64,000 bases of DNA from the NCBI GenBank assembly GCA_047634635.1, contig JBLIIE010000004.1:17351-81350 (forward strand), written 5' to 3'. Shown here piece after piece: positions 1 to 8,850 of this stretch (positions are counted from its first letter, which is position 1; each line of letters opens with the position of its first letter). The notes beneath the pieces are model-generated. The model saw only the letters and a list, made by a program, of their open reading frames with translations. It made no database searches and had not been told where the DNA came from. The position numbers were made by a program, and so were the translations under genes. The stretch comes from Granulosicoccus sp047634635. GTDB lineage: Bacteria > Pseudomonadota > Gammaproteobacteria > Granulosicoccales > Granulosicoccaceae.

Positions 1-645
1 TGTATGCCTCGCGTTGCGGCATTACTAAATGTGTCAGGTATTTCAGACATCATCGAAGTGAAGAGTGCAGATACCTTCGTACGACCTATTTATGCAGGTA
101 ATGCTTTGGCTACCGTGCAAAGCTCGGATTCAGTAAAGGTAATTGGTGTAAGAACAACCTCCTTTGATCCAGCAGCAGCAGCAGGTGGCAGTGCTGTCGT
201 TGAATCTTTAGACGCAGCGGATGCAAATTCCCTTGTCTCTTTTGTAGGTCAGGAACTGTCTCAATCAGATCGTCCTGAATTGACCAGTGCAGGCATTGTA
301 GTGTCAGGTGGTCGAGGCATGCAAAATGGTGAGAACTTCTCCATGCTCGACGAAATTGCGTTAAAACTCAATGCAGCAGTTGGTGCATCTCGAGCGGCAG
401 TAGACGCAGGTTTTGTTCCCAATGAATATCAAGTCGGTCAAACTGGAAAAGTGGTTGCGCCGGATTTGTACATTGCAGTGGGTATCTCTGGTGCTATCCA
501 GCATCTTGCTGGTATGAAAGATAGTAAAGTCATTGTTGCGATCAACAAGGACGAAGAAGCGCCTATTTTTCAGGTAGCAGATTACGGCCTTGTCGCTGAT
601 CTGTTCGATGCATTGCCTGAATTGTCAGCTGCTCTGGATAGTTAA
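1..645 (+). CDS. etfA: Electron transfer flavoprotein alpha subunit, C-terminal part (5' end outside window)
   Basis: This is the last 214 or so codons of ETF alpha, a family of about 310 residues; the frame is open to base 1, so the start lies outside the window. The FAD-binding C-terminal domain is present: VVSGGRGM, then the QVGQTGKVVAP stretch, then LYIAVGISGAIQHLAGM and VIVAINKDEEAPIF, all hallmarks of the family. ETF accepts electrons from acyl-CoA dehydrogenases and hands them to ETF-quinone oxidoreductase. Both partners are encoded in this window (1297-3081 and 19469-21127). etfB usually lies just upstream, which cannot be seen here. The Met at base 4 is internal, not the start. Confidence 0.95.
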   Translation, partial: CMPRVAALLNVSGISDIIEVKSADTFVRPIYAGNALATVQSSDSVKVIGVRTTSFDPAAAAGGSAVVESLDAADANSLVSFVGQELSQSDRPELTSAGIVVSGGRGMQNGENFSMLDEIALKLNAAVGASRAAVDAGFVPNEYQVGQTGKVVAPDLYIAVGISGAIQHLAGMKDSKVIVAINKDEEAPIFQVADYGLVADLFDALPELSAALDS

Positions 646-789
646 TCTAGCGGTTTTTTCAACCTGGCTATAGGTCTGGCCGGGTGGTTTCGACGTAGTA
701 TCTTCACGGGTTTTGCCATTTAGCAGGGCCCGTTTTCGTTTTGAGGCTCAGGCCTTTATACTGGGGGCATTATTTAGCAGGAGAGTCGT

Positions 790-1287
790 ATGGAAAACGG
801 TATTCGAGATGCTATCAGTCGGTCCTTGAAAGAGCTGAAAAACGTTCAGGACAGAGTCGAGGAATTCATTGATGATCTGCCAGACGATACAGAGAAAATC
901 AAGAAAACCACCAAGAGTGTGCTTGAGCAGGTAAATGATGTGCTCAATAAGGCCGTGGAACAAGCAGGTGACAAGGCCGAAGAGGCCCAATTACAGGCCC
1001 ATCTGGGCGTTATGGAAGCAAAAGACAAGCTAGAGGCCTCCAAGATTGTTTTAGATGATGTTCTGGGCAAATCGGCAGAAGCCTCTGAAAGATTCCTCGA
1101 TGAAGCCGAGTTAAAGAAGCATTTGGCGATGATGGAAGCTAAGGAATTCTGGGAAGAGCGCGGTTCAAAGCTTGCAGAAGAGTTCCAGGCGTCGGCGTCC
1201 ACCATGCAGGAAGCCGCAACAAAAGCCGCCAGTGACCTCACTGGTATTCTGAACGAATGGAATGAGCAATTCAAATCCCGACAGTAG
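790..1287 (+). CDS. Small helical, charged phasin-like protein of unknown function
   Basis: A 165-residue protein with almost no Gly or Pro and long amphipathic heptad-like stretches rich in Glu, Lys, Ala and Leu, so it should be nearly all coiled coil. There is no signal peptide or membrane segment. Two segments look like an internal duplication: LQAHLGVMEAKDKLEASK and LKKHLAMMEAKEFWEERG. A good ribosome site (AGGAGAG, about 779-785) precedes the ATG. It ends 9 bases before the acyl-CoA dehydrogenase gene, so the two are probably co-transcribed. The composition resembles phasins or apolipoprotein-like proteins, but I recognise no family and the link to lipid or polyester granules is inference only. 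Confidence 0.75.
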   Translation: MENGIRDAISRSLKELKNVQDRVEEFIDDLPDDTEKIKKTTKSVLEQVNDVLNKAVEQAGDKAEEAQLQAHLGVMEAKDKLEASKIVLDDVLGKSAEASERFLDEAELKKHLAMMEAKEFWEERGSKLAEEFQASASTMQEAATKAASDLTGILNEWNEQFKSRQ

Positions 1288-1296
1288 GAATTATCA

Positions 1297-3081
1297 ATGA
1301 CATATGTAGCTCCGGTAAAAGATATTTCTTTTGTTCTGAATCATATCGTTGGACTTGACAAAGTTGCAGCGCTCGAGGGTTTCGAAGATGCATCGCCTGA
1401 CTTGGTCGAGGCGATTCTCGAAGAATCTGCCAAGTTCACTGGTGACGTGCTTGCCCCACTGAATTGGGTTGGAGATCAGCAAGGCGCCCAGTGGAAGGAT
1501 GGAGTGGTAACCACTCCAGATGGTTGGCGAGAGGCTTACGCGCAATTTGTTGAAAATGGTTGGGGCGGCCTGTCGTTTCCTCCTGAATTCGGTGGTCAGG
1601 GCCTGCCTATGTGTGTGTCTGCAGCGGTACAGGAAATGTGGCACAGCGCAAATATGTCATTTGGACTTTGCCCATTGTTAACTCAGGGTGCGGTAGATGC
1701 GATTGCTCACCATGCGTCCGACGAACTCAAGCAACAATACTTGCCGAAGATGGTGGAGGGTGTCTGGTCGGGCACCATGAACCTGACTGAGCCACAGGCA
1801 GGATCTGATTTGGCGGCGGTTAGAACCCAGGCTCAGCCAAGCGATGATCACTATCTAATCAAAGGTCAAAAAATCTACATCACCTACGGTGAACATGATT
1901 TAACTGAAAATATTATCCATCTAGTGCTAGCCCGGCTCCCAGATGCACCAGAAGGTGTTAAAGGTATTTCACTGTTTATTGTGCCTAAATTTCTACTCAA
2001 AGACGACGGTACACCAGGTGAGCGCAATGATGTACGCTGTTTGTCGATCGAACATAAGCTGGGCATTCATGCCAGTCCAACGTGTGTCATGTCTTATGGT
2101 GATAACGCTGGAGCTGTGGGCTATCTGATCGGTAAGGAAAATCATGGATTAGGCTACATGTTTACCATGATGAATCAGGCCAGACATGCAGTGGGTGTTG
2201 AAGGTTACGGTATCGCTGAGCGTTCTTACCAGCAGGCCTTGAGTTACGCACGTGATCGAAAGCAGGGCAAAACACTGCTGGGCAAAGGAGAAGATGATCA
2301 AGCCATCATCAATCATCCTGATGTACGTCGAATTTTGATGACCATGAAATCCACTATTGACGCTATGCGCTGCCTTGGGCTTGAATGTGCAGCATCATTT
2401 GATCAGGCACGTCGTCATCCGGATGAAGAGGTTCGGATTCGCATGCAGCGCCGGGGTGAGCTCTTAACACCGCTCGTAAAAGGTTGGTCGACTGAGATGG
2501 GGGTTGATCTGTGCTCTTTAGGCGTTCAAGTACATGGAGGTATGGGTTTTATTGAGGAAACGGGTGCTGCCCAATACCTACGTGATTCACGTATAGCACC
2601 GATCTACGAAGGCACAACAGCCATTCAGGCCAATGATTTAATTGGCCGCAAGACAGCACGTGACGGTGGCATAGGCATGGCTGAATTAATACAGGATATG
2701 CGCGCCACACTAACCGAACTAGAGCAGCACGATGATGTAAATTTGAAAGCCATTATCAAACGATTTGAGCCTGCGGTAACTGCTGCTGAATCTGCCACTG
2801 AGTGGTTGTTAGGTCAGAACGATGCCACCTTGCCGGCAGCATCCTCTGTCGAATTTCTCATGCTGCACGGTCGTCTGGCAGGTGGCTGGATGATGGCTAG
2901 ATCTGCACTGGCGGCCAAAAATCTATCCACCACTGCAGATGCTGATCAGGCTTATCTTGAAGCAAAAATTATACTGGCCAGGTACTACGCTGAACGTACG
3001 CTTCCTTTGGTGGAATCTTCTCTTACCGTCATTGTAGATAGTGCGCAAACTACTGTCGCTCTTGATCAGGCCTCTCTGTAA
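1297..3081 (+). CDS. Acyl-CoA dehydrogenase, long DmdC-like subfamily
   Basis: The 594 residues match the long acyl-CoA dehydrogenase subfamily that includes DmdC (methylmercaptopropionyl-CoA dehydrogenase) and related fatty acyl-CoA enzymes; ordinary family members have about 380. The N-terminal helical extension is followed by WGGLSFPPEFGGQGLP, the FAD/substrate motif NLTEPQAGSDL, a beta domain, and the C-terminal motif QVHGGMGFIEETGAAQYLRD. The catalytic glutamate is in APIYEGTTAIQ. It oxidises an acyl-CoA to the 2-enoyl-CoA, passing electrons to ETF. Its exact substrate cannot be read from the sequence; a DMSP role is possible, since a DmdB-like ligase lies at 27550-29235, but is not shown. 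It follows the helical protein by 9 bases. Confidence 0.93.
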   Translation: MTYVAPVKDISFVLNHIVGLDKVAALEGFEDASPDLVEAILEESAKFTGDVLAPLNWVGDQQGAQWKDGVVTTPDGWREAYAQFVENGWGGLSFPPEFGGQGLPMCVSAAVQEMWHSANMSFGLCPLLTQGAVDAIAHHASDELKQQYLPKMVEGVWSGTMNLTEPQAGSDLAAVRTQAQPSDDHYLIKGQKIYITYGEHDLTENIIHLVLARLPDAPEGVKGISLFIVPKFLLKDDGTPGERNDVRCLSIEHKLGIHASPTCVMSYGDNAGAVGYLIGKENHGLGYMFTMMNQARHAVGVEGYGIAERSYQQALSYARDRKQGKTLLGKGEDDQAIINHPDVRRILMTMKSTIDAMRCLGLECAASFDQARRHPDEEVRIRMQRRGELLTPLVKGWSTEMGVDLCSLGVQVHGGMGFIEETGAAQYLRDSRIAPIYEGTTAIQANDLIGRKTARDGGIGMAELIQDMRATLTELEQHDDVNLKAIIKRFEPAVTAAESATEWLLGQNDATLPAASSVEFLMLHGRLAGGWMMARSALAAKNLSTTADADQAYLEAKIILARYYAERTLPLVESSLTVIVDSAQTTVALDQASL

Positions 3082-3103
3082 CTAAAAGCCTAGGTATAAA
3101 TCC

Positions 3104-3132
3104 ATAAGTGGGTGGGGTTTACGCCCACTTAT
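3104..3132. terminator. Hairpin between convergent genes
   Basis: A perfect 9-bp stem, ATAAGTGGG at 3104-3112 with CCCACTTAT at 3124-3132, lies in the 57-base gap between the stop codons of the acyl-CoA dehydrogenase and the crotonase on the other strand. Its position fits a shared bidirectional terminator, though there is no long T tract on either side. Confidence 0.5.
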
Positions 3133-3138
3133 TGCTAG

Positions 3139-4152
3139 TCAGGCCCAGTTAGCATTGTGGTCTTTATCAATTAATACTGCCCGAACACCCTCTACAAGAT
3201 CAGGGTGAAAAGCTGCCTGCATGGTTAGGTCTAGTTCTGTGGCCAGGCAATTTTCCAATGTCATGCCTTTTGTTTTCTCAAACAACGTTAATGTTATTGA
3301 AAAGGAGTAAGGGGAGCCTTTGTCCATTAATGTTAGTAGTTTTGCAGCATCTTCGTTGAGTGGTGATGCATCATTCAATCGTGCCTTTGTTGACTCGATA
3401 TCGCCACTGGAAAACCATTCTTCTCTTTGTCGAAGCACTTCGTTAAATTCATCATCTATTGTGTTTTCGCTGAGCCTATCGAGGCAGTTCTGAACCAGAA
3501 CTTGTATCGAGTTCGTATCCTCAGTTTCCTCAACTTTGTCCGCGTTCTCTTGATTCAAATTTTCAAGTTGCTTGAGCAAGGTGGAAAGTTGATCACGCTT
3601 GATGTAGTGTGTTGCGAGTCCTGCCTGGACTGTATGTTGTCCCTTGACAGGCGCTGCCGTCAGCGCAAGCCAGTTACCGCAGTTGTACGGTAAGTCTTGC
3701 AGGAAATGGCTGGCTCCAACATCCGGGAAAAATCCGATTCGAGATTCAGGCATGGCCATAAGCGCGTTTTCTGTAGCGACAACAAATTGCCCATGCACTG
3801 ATAAGCCCAGTCCACCACCCATAGCTACACCGTCAATCAGGCTGATGTACGGCTTTGAACATTCAGCGATCGCAAGATTCAAAGCGTATTCCTGCGTGAA
3901 GAAATGTTTAATCGACTCCTTGTCATCTTCGATAACCCATTGGCGAATACGTTTCATGTCCCCGCCAGCACAAAATGCTCTTTCGCTGTTGGAGCGAAGC
4001 ACGATGACGTGCACAGTCGCATTTTGTTCATGCTCACGAAGACCATTGCGGAGTTCGTCCAGCATCTCCTGAGTTATTGCGTTGAGCGTGGTGGATTTGG
4101 TAAGTGTTAGGTAACCGACAGATCCGATTAGTTCTAAAGACACGCCACTCAT
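3139..4152 (-). CDS. 3-hydroxyisobutyryl-CoA hydrolase-like crotonase
   Basis: A 337-residue crotonase-fold protein of the HIBCH branch, which hydrolyses 3-hydroxyisobutyryl-CoA in valine breakdown. The N-terminal half has the oxyanion-hole motifs AFCAGGDMKRI and DGVAMGGGLGLSVHG, followed by the branch-specific MPESRIGFFPDVGASHFL. Length and these motifs separate it from ordinary enoyl-CoA hydratases of about 260 residues. Its ATG overlaps the stop of the upstream DUF952 gene by the sequence ATGA, so translation is coupled. A second crotonase is encoded divergently at 4606. Together with the HMG-CoA lyase at 35.8 kb it points to branched-chain amino acid oxidation. Specificity for other 3-hydroxyacyl-CoAs is possible. 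Confidence 0.88.
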   Translation of the reverse strand: MSGVSLELIGSVGYLTLTKSTTLNAITQEMLDELRNGLREHEQNATVHVIVLRSNSERAFCAGGDMKRIRQWVIEDDKESIKHFFTQEYALNLAIAECSKPYISLIDGVAMGGGLGLSVHGQFVVATENALMAMPESRIGFFPDVGASHFLQDLPYNCGNWLALTAAPVKGQHTVQAGLATHYIKRDQLSTLLKQLENLNQENADKVEETEDTNSIQVLVQNCLDRLSENTIDDEFNEVLRQREEWFSSGDIESTKARLNDASPLNEDAAKLLTLMDKGSPYSFSITLTLFEKTKGMTLENCLATELDLTMQAAFHPDLVEGVRAVLIDKDHNANWA

Positions 4153-4493
4153 GAGTACAGTCCTTCTCTTTCGATGGAGTTAATTCCAAATGCTATGACG
4201 TCAACGATAGCCGATCGATTGATTACACCGTATACATGTGGAAACAATTCTGATCCGCCTACGGTGTTTTCGTGAATCAGAGCGGGTTCAAGTGCTTCAA
4301 CATCCAATACCAACAACACAACATCATCGATGTCCTGGTAGTAGCGTGAGACGACACCTGCTAGCTGGTGTCTGTCGCAGCAATGAATGAATCCTTCTGA
4401 GGTTAATGAATCGCATTGGTAGTCGTCGTTACTGTTGATAGTATCAATGTCTATCAAATTAGCGATATGGAAAATACAGGATTTATTAGTCAT
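4149..4493 (-). CDS. DUF952 family protein
   Basis: A short protein of 114 residues with the DUF952 pattern: IFHIA near the N-terminus, GFIHCCDRHQL about 30 residues later, then LLVLDVEAL and FPHVYGVINRSAIV. I chose the ATG at 4493 because the family begins at this point (MTNKSCIFHIA); an in-frame extension to 4568 adds 25 residues with no family character. DUF952 members are small cytoplasmic proteins distantly related to glutathione S-transferase-like or thioredoxin-fold proteins in some annotations, but the function is unknown. The stop overlaps the next start (ATGA), making an operon with the HIBCH-like hydrolase. Confidence 0.8.
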   Translation of the reverse strand: MTNKSCIFHIANLIDIDTINSNDDYQCDSLTSEGFIHCCDRHQLAGVVSRYYQDIDDVVLLVLDVEALEPALIHENTVGGSELFPHVYGVINRSAIVDVIAFGINSIEREGLYS

Positions 4494-4605
4494 GGCGGAT
4501 CTTAGCGTACTGCGCCATTTTAGTGTTTCGCAGACCCTTAGGCTTGACGGCGAATATTGAGCCTGCAACGATAGCTACTAGCCGAACCTGACAAGAGTCA
4601 TTGCC

Positions 4606-5376
4606 ATGCAATTTGAAACCATTAAATCGAGTGTTCTGAACGGGGTAGGCACCCTGACACTTAACAGACCCAACGCGATGAACGCGCTTAATCAGCAGAT
4701 GATGCTGGAAGTTAGTGAACTCATCAGACGATGGGAGAACGACGCGAGCATCAGGGTAATCATTCTAACTGGATCTGAAAAGGCCTTTGCTGCTGGAGCC
4801 GATATCAGTGAAATGGTGGATATTGAGTACCTTGATGCGCTTGAAGATAACTTTCTCAACACCTGGACCTGCATAGCCGATTGCCGTAAGCCCATAATTG
4901 CTGCCGTCGCAGGCTATGCGCTGGGTGGTGGCTGCGAAATAGCTATGATGTGCGATTTTATTCTGGCAGCAGACACCGCCCAGTTCGGTCAGCCTGAAAT
5001 TCGTATCGGTACGATGCCAGGCTTGGGAGGTACTCAACGACTGACTGGCCTGATCGGTAAATGCAAGGCCATGGAATTGTGCCTTACAGGCAGATTGATG
5101 GAGGCTGAGGAGGCTGAGCGTGCTGGCCTGGTGGCAAGAATTGTCTCAGTTGATGAGCTTTTATCAGACGCTCAGAAAACTGCTGAGCGAATTGCTGGAT
5201 TCTCATCTCCTGCAGTGCAGTTAGTGAGGGAGGCGGTGCAAGCATCGTTGGAAACTAATTTACAACAAGGATTACGAGTAGAGAGGCGCTCTTTCTATTC
5301 ATTGTTTGGTAGCCATGATCAGAAAGAAGGTATGGGGGCGTTCTTAGCCAAGCGGGATCCGAGATTCGATCGATGA
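4606..5376 (+). CDS. Enoyl-CoA hydratase
   Basis: A 256-residue standard-length crotonase. The oxyanion-hole segments AFAAGADISEM and GYALGGGCEIAMMCD are present, with the first catalytic glutamate in GGGCEIAM and the second in GQPEIRIGTMPGLGGTQRL; both catalytic acids of true enoyl-CoA hydratases are thus kept. It hydrates 2-enoyl-CoA to 3-hydroxyacyl-CoA in the beta-oxidation step after the dehydrogenase at 1297. The C-terminus (GMGAFLAKRDPRF) is typical of FadB1x/PaaF-like short-chain hydratases. It is transcribed away from the HIBCH-like operon, and a 37-base gap to the previous convergent-side start suggests a shared divergent promoter region at 4494-4605. Confidence 0.93.
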   Translation: MQFETIKSSVLNGVGTLTLNRPNAMNALNQQMMLEVSELIRRWENDASIRVIILTGSEKAFAAGADISEMVDIEYLDALEDNFLNTWTCIADCRKPIIAAVAGYALGGGCEIAMMCDFILAADTAQFGQPEIRIGTMPGLGGTQRLTGLIGKCKAMELCLTGRLMEAEEAERAGLVARIVSVDELLSDAQKTAERIAGFSSPAVQLVREAVQASLETNLQQGLRVERRSFYSLFGSHDQKEGMGAFLAKRDPRFDR

Positions 5377-5614
5377 TTTATATAACTGTCGTCGCCACCT
5401 AGCGAAGAATATTTTGATCTGAATTCTATCCAGCGACAAACGAATTGGTGGCAGTTCAGGGGGTCGTATTAGGCCAGTAAAAATCGATAAATCCCAATTG
5501 AATCAAAAAGATAATTGTGCTTCAGAAGGCCAATCATGCTAACAAACATTGTGTTCGAGGTCACAATCAGTGATGAAATCCGTGCACAAGGGCTAGTTCA
5601 CCTAGGACAATCAA

Positions 5615-5643
5615 TTGCATTTTAAGACGTATCTGAGGATACT
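5615..5643 (+). promoter_or_regulatory. Possible sigma-70 promoter of the taurine-type binding protein
   Basis: The 321-base gap 5377-5697 holds no gene I can support. Near its end TTGCAT (5615-5620) and GATACT (5638-5643) are 17 bases apart, a fair sigma-70 match. A ribosome site (TTGGAG) sits just ahead of the ATG at 5698. A 29-codon frame at 5535-5624 has no ribosome site and is probably chance. Confidence 0.35.
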
Positions 5644-5697
5644 TTACAGATTGCCTCTCGCCTTGAGGCATTCACCCCACATCAACTTGGAGTTTGA

Positions 5698-6672
5698 ATG
5701 AATTTTCGTAAAACCTTAATACAAGCCGTAACGGTGGCGGCGCTGACAGTGGCTGGCACCGCAGTTCAAGCCGCTGACGAAGTTAATGTCGCATTCTTCC
5801 TGGAGTGGGCGACGCCTAACCAGGTTGCAAAAGTTCTGAAAACTTATGATGACGAGATGGGTGTACCTGTCAACTGGACCAGCTTCGATGCTGGCACTCA
5901 GATGACTGAAGCTATGCTTGCTGGTGACATCGATATTTCCTTCAGCCAGGGCCTGGCTCCTTTCATCAATGCGGTAAACGCAAACGCACCCATCAAGTTG
6001 GTTGCTATTGCTGTTCAGTACCCAGCTAACGACTGTGTTGTTCGCACTGGCGAAGGTATTGACAGCAGCAATGCTTCTGAATTGGAAGGTAAGTCCGTAG
6101 CGGTTCCATTGGCTACAATGGCTGACTACAGCTTCCGCATGATGATGCGTGCTCTGGAAGTTGATGTTTCTGAAATCACTGTAATTGATCAGGTTCCTGC
6201 GGATGCAGCAGTTTCACTGGCCGATGGCGCTGTCGCTATGGCATGTGGTTTTGGTGGAAACGCGATGGCCAAGATGTATGAAGCTGGCGAAGTTCTCATG
6301 ACTCCTGAGCAGAAAGATGCAGCGGGCATCATCAGCTTTGACGTCGTCTCTGTAACTGAAAAATTTATGCAAGAGAACCCTGATCTTCTGCGTACATTCC
6401 TTGAAGTCACAGATGCTGCCAACGTGAACTTTGGCGACACTGAAGACGAAATGCTTGTCATCGCAAGAGATGCAGCTATGAGTGTTGAAGACTCACGTGC
6501 TCAAATGGCTACAATGACTTTTCCGTCAGCTTCTTTACAGCTTGAGACATATTTCAACGATAATGGTTTGGCGTCAGCAGCTATTGCTATTGTTGGTAAC
6601 GCTTTTGCGACTGCAGAAAACCCTGCGTTGGAAGACTACTCTGTTGCTATCGATACTTCATTCCTGAAGTAA
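5698..6672 (+). CDS. tauA: Taurine/sulfonate-type ABC transporter periplasmic binding protein (orphan)
   Basis: A 324-residue exported binding protein. A classic signal peptide (basic MNFRK, hydrophobic core, AVQA|ADE cleavage) leads into VNVAFFLEWATPNQVAK, then the lobe motifs MTEAMLAGDIDISFSQGLAP and LEGKSVAVPLATMADYSFR, which match TauA/SsuA-like proteins. Taurine-binding members deliver substrate to TauBC in the inner membrane. No ATPase or permease gene is adjacent: the gene is flanked by a promoter-like site and a strong terminator, so it is a single-gene unit. The permease must be elsewhere, or the protein has another role. Taurine specificity is inferred from overall resemblance; other amine or sulfonate ligands are possible. 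Confidence 0.8.
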   Translation: MNFRKTLIQAVTVAALTVAGTAVQAADEVNVAFFLEWATPNQVAKVLKTYDDEMGVPVNWTSFDAGTQMTEAMLAGDIDISFSQGLAPFINAVNANAPIKLVAIAVQYPANDCVVRTGEGIDSSNASELEGKSVAVPLATMADYSFRMMMRALEVDVSEITVIDQVPADAAVSLADGAVAMACGFGGNAMAKMYEAGEVLMTPEQKDAAGIISFDVVSVTEKFMQENPDLLRTFLEVTDAANVNFGDTEDEMLVIARDAAMSVEDSRAQMATMTFPSASLQLETYFNDNGLASAAIAIVGNAFATAENPALEDYSVAIDTSFLK

Positions 6673-6725
6673 GTCGATACAAATGATGGATTGAGGTCAA
6701 ACAGGCTACGATCCATTTGTATTTG

Positions 6726-6756
6726 AAAAAAGGCCGATTTTTATCGGCCTTTTTTT
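6726..6756 (+). terminator. Strong rho-independent terminator
   Basis: Stem AGGCCGAT / ATCGGCCT with a TTTT loop, flanked by an A run before and T6 after (6751-6756). It ends the single-gene unit of the taurine-type binding protein. The A run on the other side lets it act in both directions, so it may also end the racemase gene transcribed toward it. Confidence 0.9.
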
Positions 6757-6787
6757 GTTGGATTATTAAGTATTTGACGTTCCTATT

Positions 6788-7507
6788 TCAAAACTGTCTT
6801 GGCACAAGGCCTGATTGAAACCAGTTGATAAGCGTGTAAATTGAAAATACAGGCAAGCCGGTTCTTTTTCGTATATTTGCGGCATACGGGACCATTTTCG
6901 TGCACTCCAATACAATAGCTCCAATGTCTGGGTGCTGTCTGAGTAGTTCTCTGGCAGCTTCCAGGTTGTCTACACGGCAGGCAACAAAATCCATGTGGGG
7001 TTCATCGGCCAATATGAGGCGCGTAAACTCATTGCGATTCTCTGTACCTGCCACTGGTGTGTTTAGGCGGGCGCCAGCAGCTATGAGATGATCGGCTGTG
7101 AGATGTTTTGCATGAAACGTCAAAACACCCACGCATTTTCCTGTTGGGAAAAGGGCCTGAACCCAAGGTGCTTGCATCAATGATGACGTGGCAACGGGAA
7201 CTCTAATGGCGGACCTTAGTTCGTTTTGGAAAAGTGACAGAAATCCACAACTCGTTGTTATACCGTCGGCGCCCTGGTCAACTAGTTCTGTTGCTGCTGC
7301 GATGAACAGTGCCAGTAGTTCACCGCTATCTGCTGACAATGCAGTTGTCGCAGACTATCCTCGAACGATTCGATAGAGCACCGGAAAATTCCGGCTGTTG
7401 GCATTGCCAAGATTACCGAGAACCCGGGGAAATTGTGTTTCCAGCATGAGAATACCCACGCTGGCGACAAGCGCGTGATTATTTTTATTTTGTTCTATAC
7501 TATTCAT
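6788..7507 (-). pseudogene. Aspartate/glutamate racemase family protein, interrupted by one in-frame amber codon
   Basis: Two open segments in the same frame make one gene. The N-terminal part from ATG 7507 has the family motif ASVGILMLETQFPRVLGN and ends FPVLYRIVRG at a TAG codon (7357-7355). The frame then continues without a shift (SATTALSADSGELLALF) to 6788. Both expected catalytic cysteines lie after the stop, in ITTSCGFLSLFQ and IVLECTKMVPYA. Restoring a sense codon at the TAG would give about 239 residues, normal for the family. A TTG at 7339 could restart translation but would lack the N-terminal motif. It is divergent from the intact FAD oxidoreductase, and probably once interconverted or processed an amino acid for it. 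The lesion is a single substitution, for example CAG to TAG. Confidence 0.85.
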
Positions 7508-7596
7508 CGGTTTACCATAGCAATCAAAGCCAAATTTCGTCGGTAGTTTTGTGCTATCCCGTCGGTAAACTTCAATCAGACCCATACATTTGAATC

Positions 7597-8850
7597 ATGA
7601 GCCAACAAACAGAAACTTCGCATACCGTGGTGGTCGGGGCAGGGATCGTCGGCGTCGCAACAGCGCTTTGGCTAGTCAGGGCAGGGCGTAAGGTCACATT
7701 GTTAGATAAAAATGCTCCTGGAGAAGGCACGTCGCATGGAAATGCCGGTGTGCTGGCAGCTTGCGCAATGGTTCCCGTAACGACGCCGGGTCTCCTTTTA
7801 AAAGCACCAAAAATGCTGTTCAGTCCAGAGTTCCCATTGTTCATGCGTTGGTCATATCTTCCTAAATTGGCGCCTTGGTTATACCGATACCTTTCGTTTG
7901 CCAATGATAAAGACACACAGCGCATCGCTGAACGACTGAACTACATTGTGGGTGACAGTGTGGAGCAGCATCACGATTTGGCTGGGAATACAAAAGCTGA
8001 CGAATGGCTGATTCCGTCCGAATACCAGTTTGCTTACCGATCCAGAGCTGAGTTTGATGCTGATAGTTATGTCTGGAACCTGCGTCGCGAGCATGGTTTC
8101 ACTCCGGAATTAATTGAGGGACCTGCCGTGCATGAGAAAGAGCCTGCGTTGAACTCTGATCTCAATCTGCTTGCCGTAATGAAAGATCATGGGCATATTC
8201 GTAGTCCAGGAAAATACGTGAAGGCCTTGGCTGACGTATTTCAGGATTTGGGTGGTTCGTTTCAAGTAGCCTCAGTTAAAGACATCGAGTTAATGGATGA
8301 CAAAGTCAAATCGGTAGTTACAGATCAGGGTGCCATAGCGTGTGATTCAGTTGTGCTTGCCATGGGTGTTTGGTCGGGGCCTATTGCCAAGAAGCTGGGG
8401 TTGAATATTCCAATGGAGGCAGAGCGTGGATATCATGTTATTTTCAAGAATCCGTCTCAACAGGTGAGTTGCCCAACCATGATAACTTCTGGGAAATTTG
8501 TGGCGACGCCTATGGATGACGGGATGCGCTGTGCAGGAATGGTGGAATTTGGAGGTCTTGAAGCTGGCCCGTCTAAGGCACCCATTAATTTTCTTATGCG
8601 CAAATTTAAGACAACATTTCCCGATGTGACTTATAGCGAGACAGAGGAGTGGTTAGGGCATCGCCCCGCTCCTATTGATAGCCTGCCATTTGTTGGGCAA
8701 ATTCGAAATACTGGTATTTACACGGGTTTTGGCCATCAACATATTGGCCTGACCGGTGGCGCTAAAACTGGGCGAGTCATAGCTGGCCTGATTAGCGGTG
8801 AGCAGGACGACTCTGAACTAACGGCGTTCCGACCTGATAGATTCAGTTGA
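7597..8850 (+). CDS. FAD-dependent D-amino acid dehydrogenase-like oxidoreductase (DadA/DAO family)
   Basis: 417 residues, intact. The N-terminal dinucleotide fold has VVVGAGIVGVATALWL and the ribose-binding acid in VTLLDKNAPGEGTSHGNAG. The C-terminal DAO signature is RPAPIDSLPFVGQI followed by GIYTGFGHQHIGLTGGAKTG, as in DadA-like enzymes that oxidise D-amino acids or hydroxyproline and feed electrons to the respiratory chain. It starts 89 bases from the racemase pseudogene on the other strand and is followed after 208 bases by a TRAP transporter whose genes are both broken. The original unit probably imported, racemised and oxidised one amino acid. Whether the enzyme is still useful without its uptake system is open. 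Substrate is not predictable. Confidence 0.88.
   Translation: MSQQTETSHTVVVGAGIVGVATALWLVRAGRKVTLLDKNAPGEGTSHGNAGVLAACAMVPVTTPGLLLKAPKMLFSPEFPLFMRWSYLPKLAPWLYRYLSFANDKDTQRIAERLNYIVGDSVEQHHDLAGNTKADEWLIPSEYQFAYRSRAEFDADSYVWNLRREHGFTPELIEGPAVHEKEPALNSDLNLLAVMKDHGHIRSPGKYVKALADVFQDLGGSFQVASVKDIELMDDKVKSVVTDQGAIACDSVVLAMGVWSGPIAKKLGLNIPMEAERGYHVIFKNPSQQVSCPTMITSGKFVATPMDDGMRCAGMVEFGGLEAGPSKAPINFLMRKFKTTFPDVTYSETEEWLGHRPAPIDSLPFVGQIRNTGIYTGFGHQHIGLTGGAKTGRVIAGLISGEQDDSELTAFRPDRFS

Noticed and set aside
5535..5624. 29-codon ORF before the taurine-type binding protein
   Set aside because: No ribosome site, no resemblance, and it overlaps the promoter candidate.
7282..7470. Frameshift explanation for the broken racemase
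   Set aside because: The two segments are in the same frame; the only lesion is the TAG at 7357-7355.
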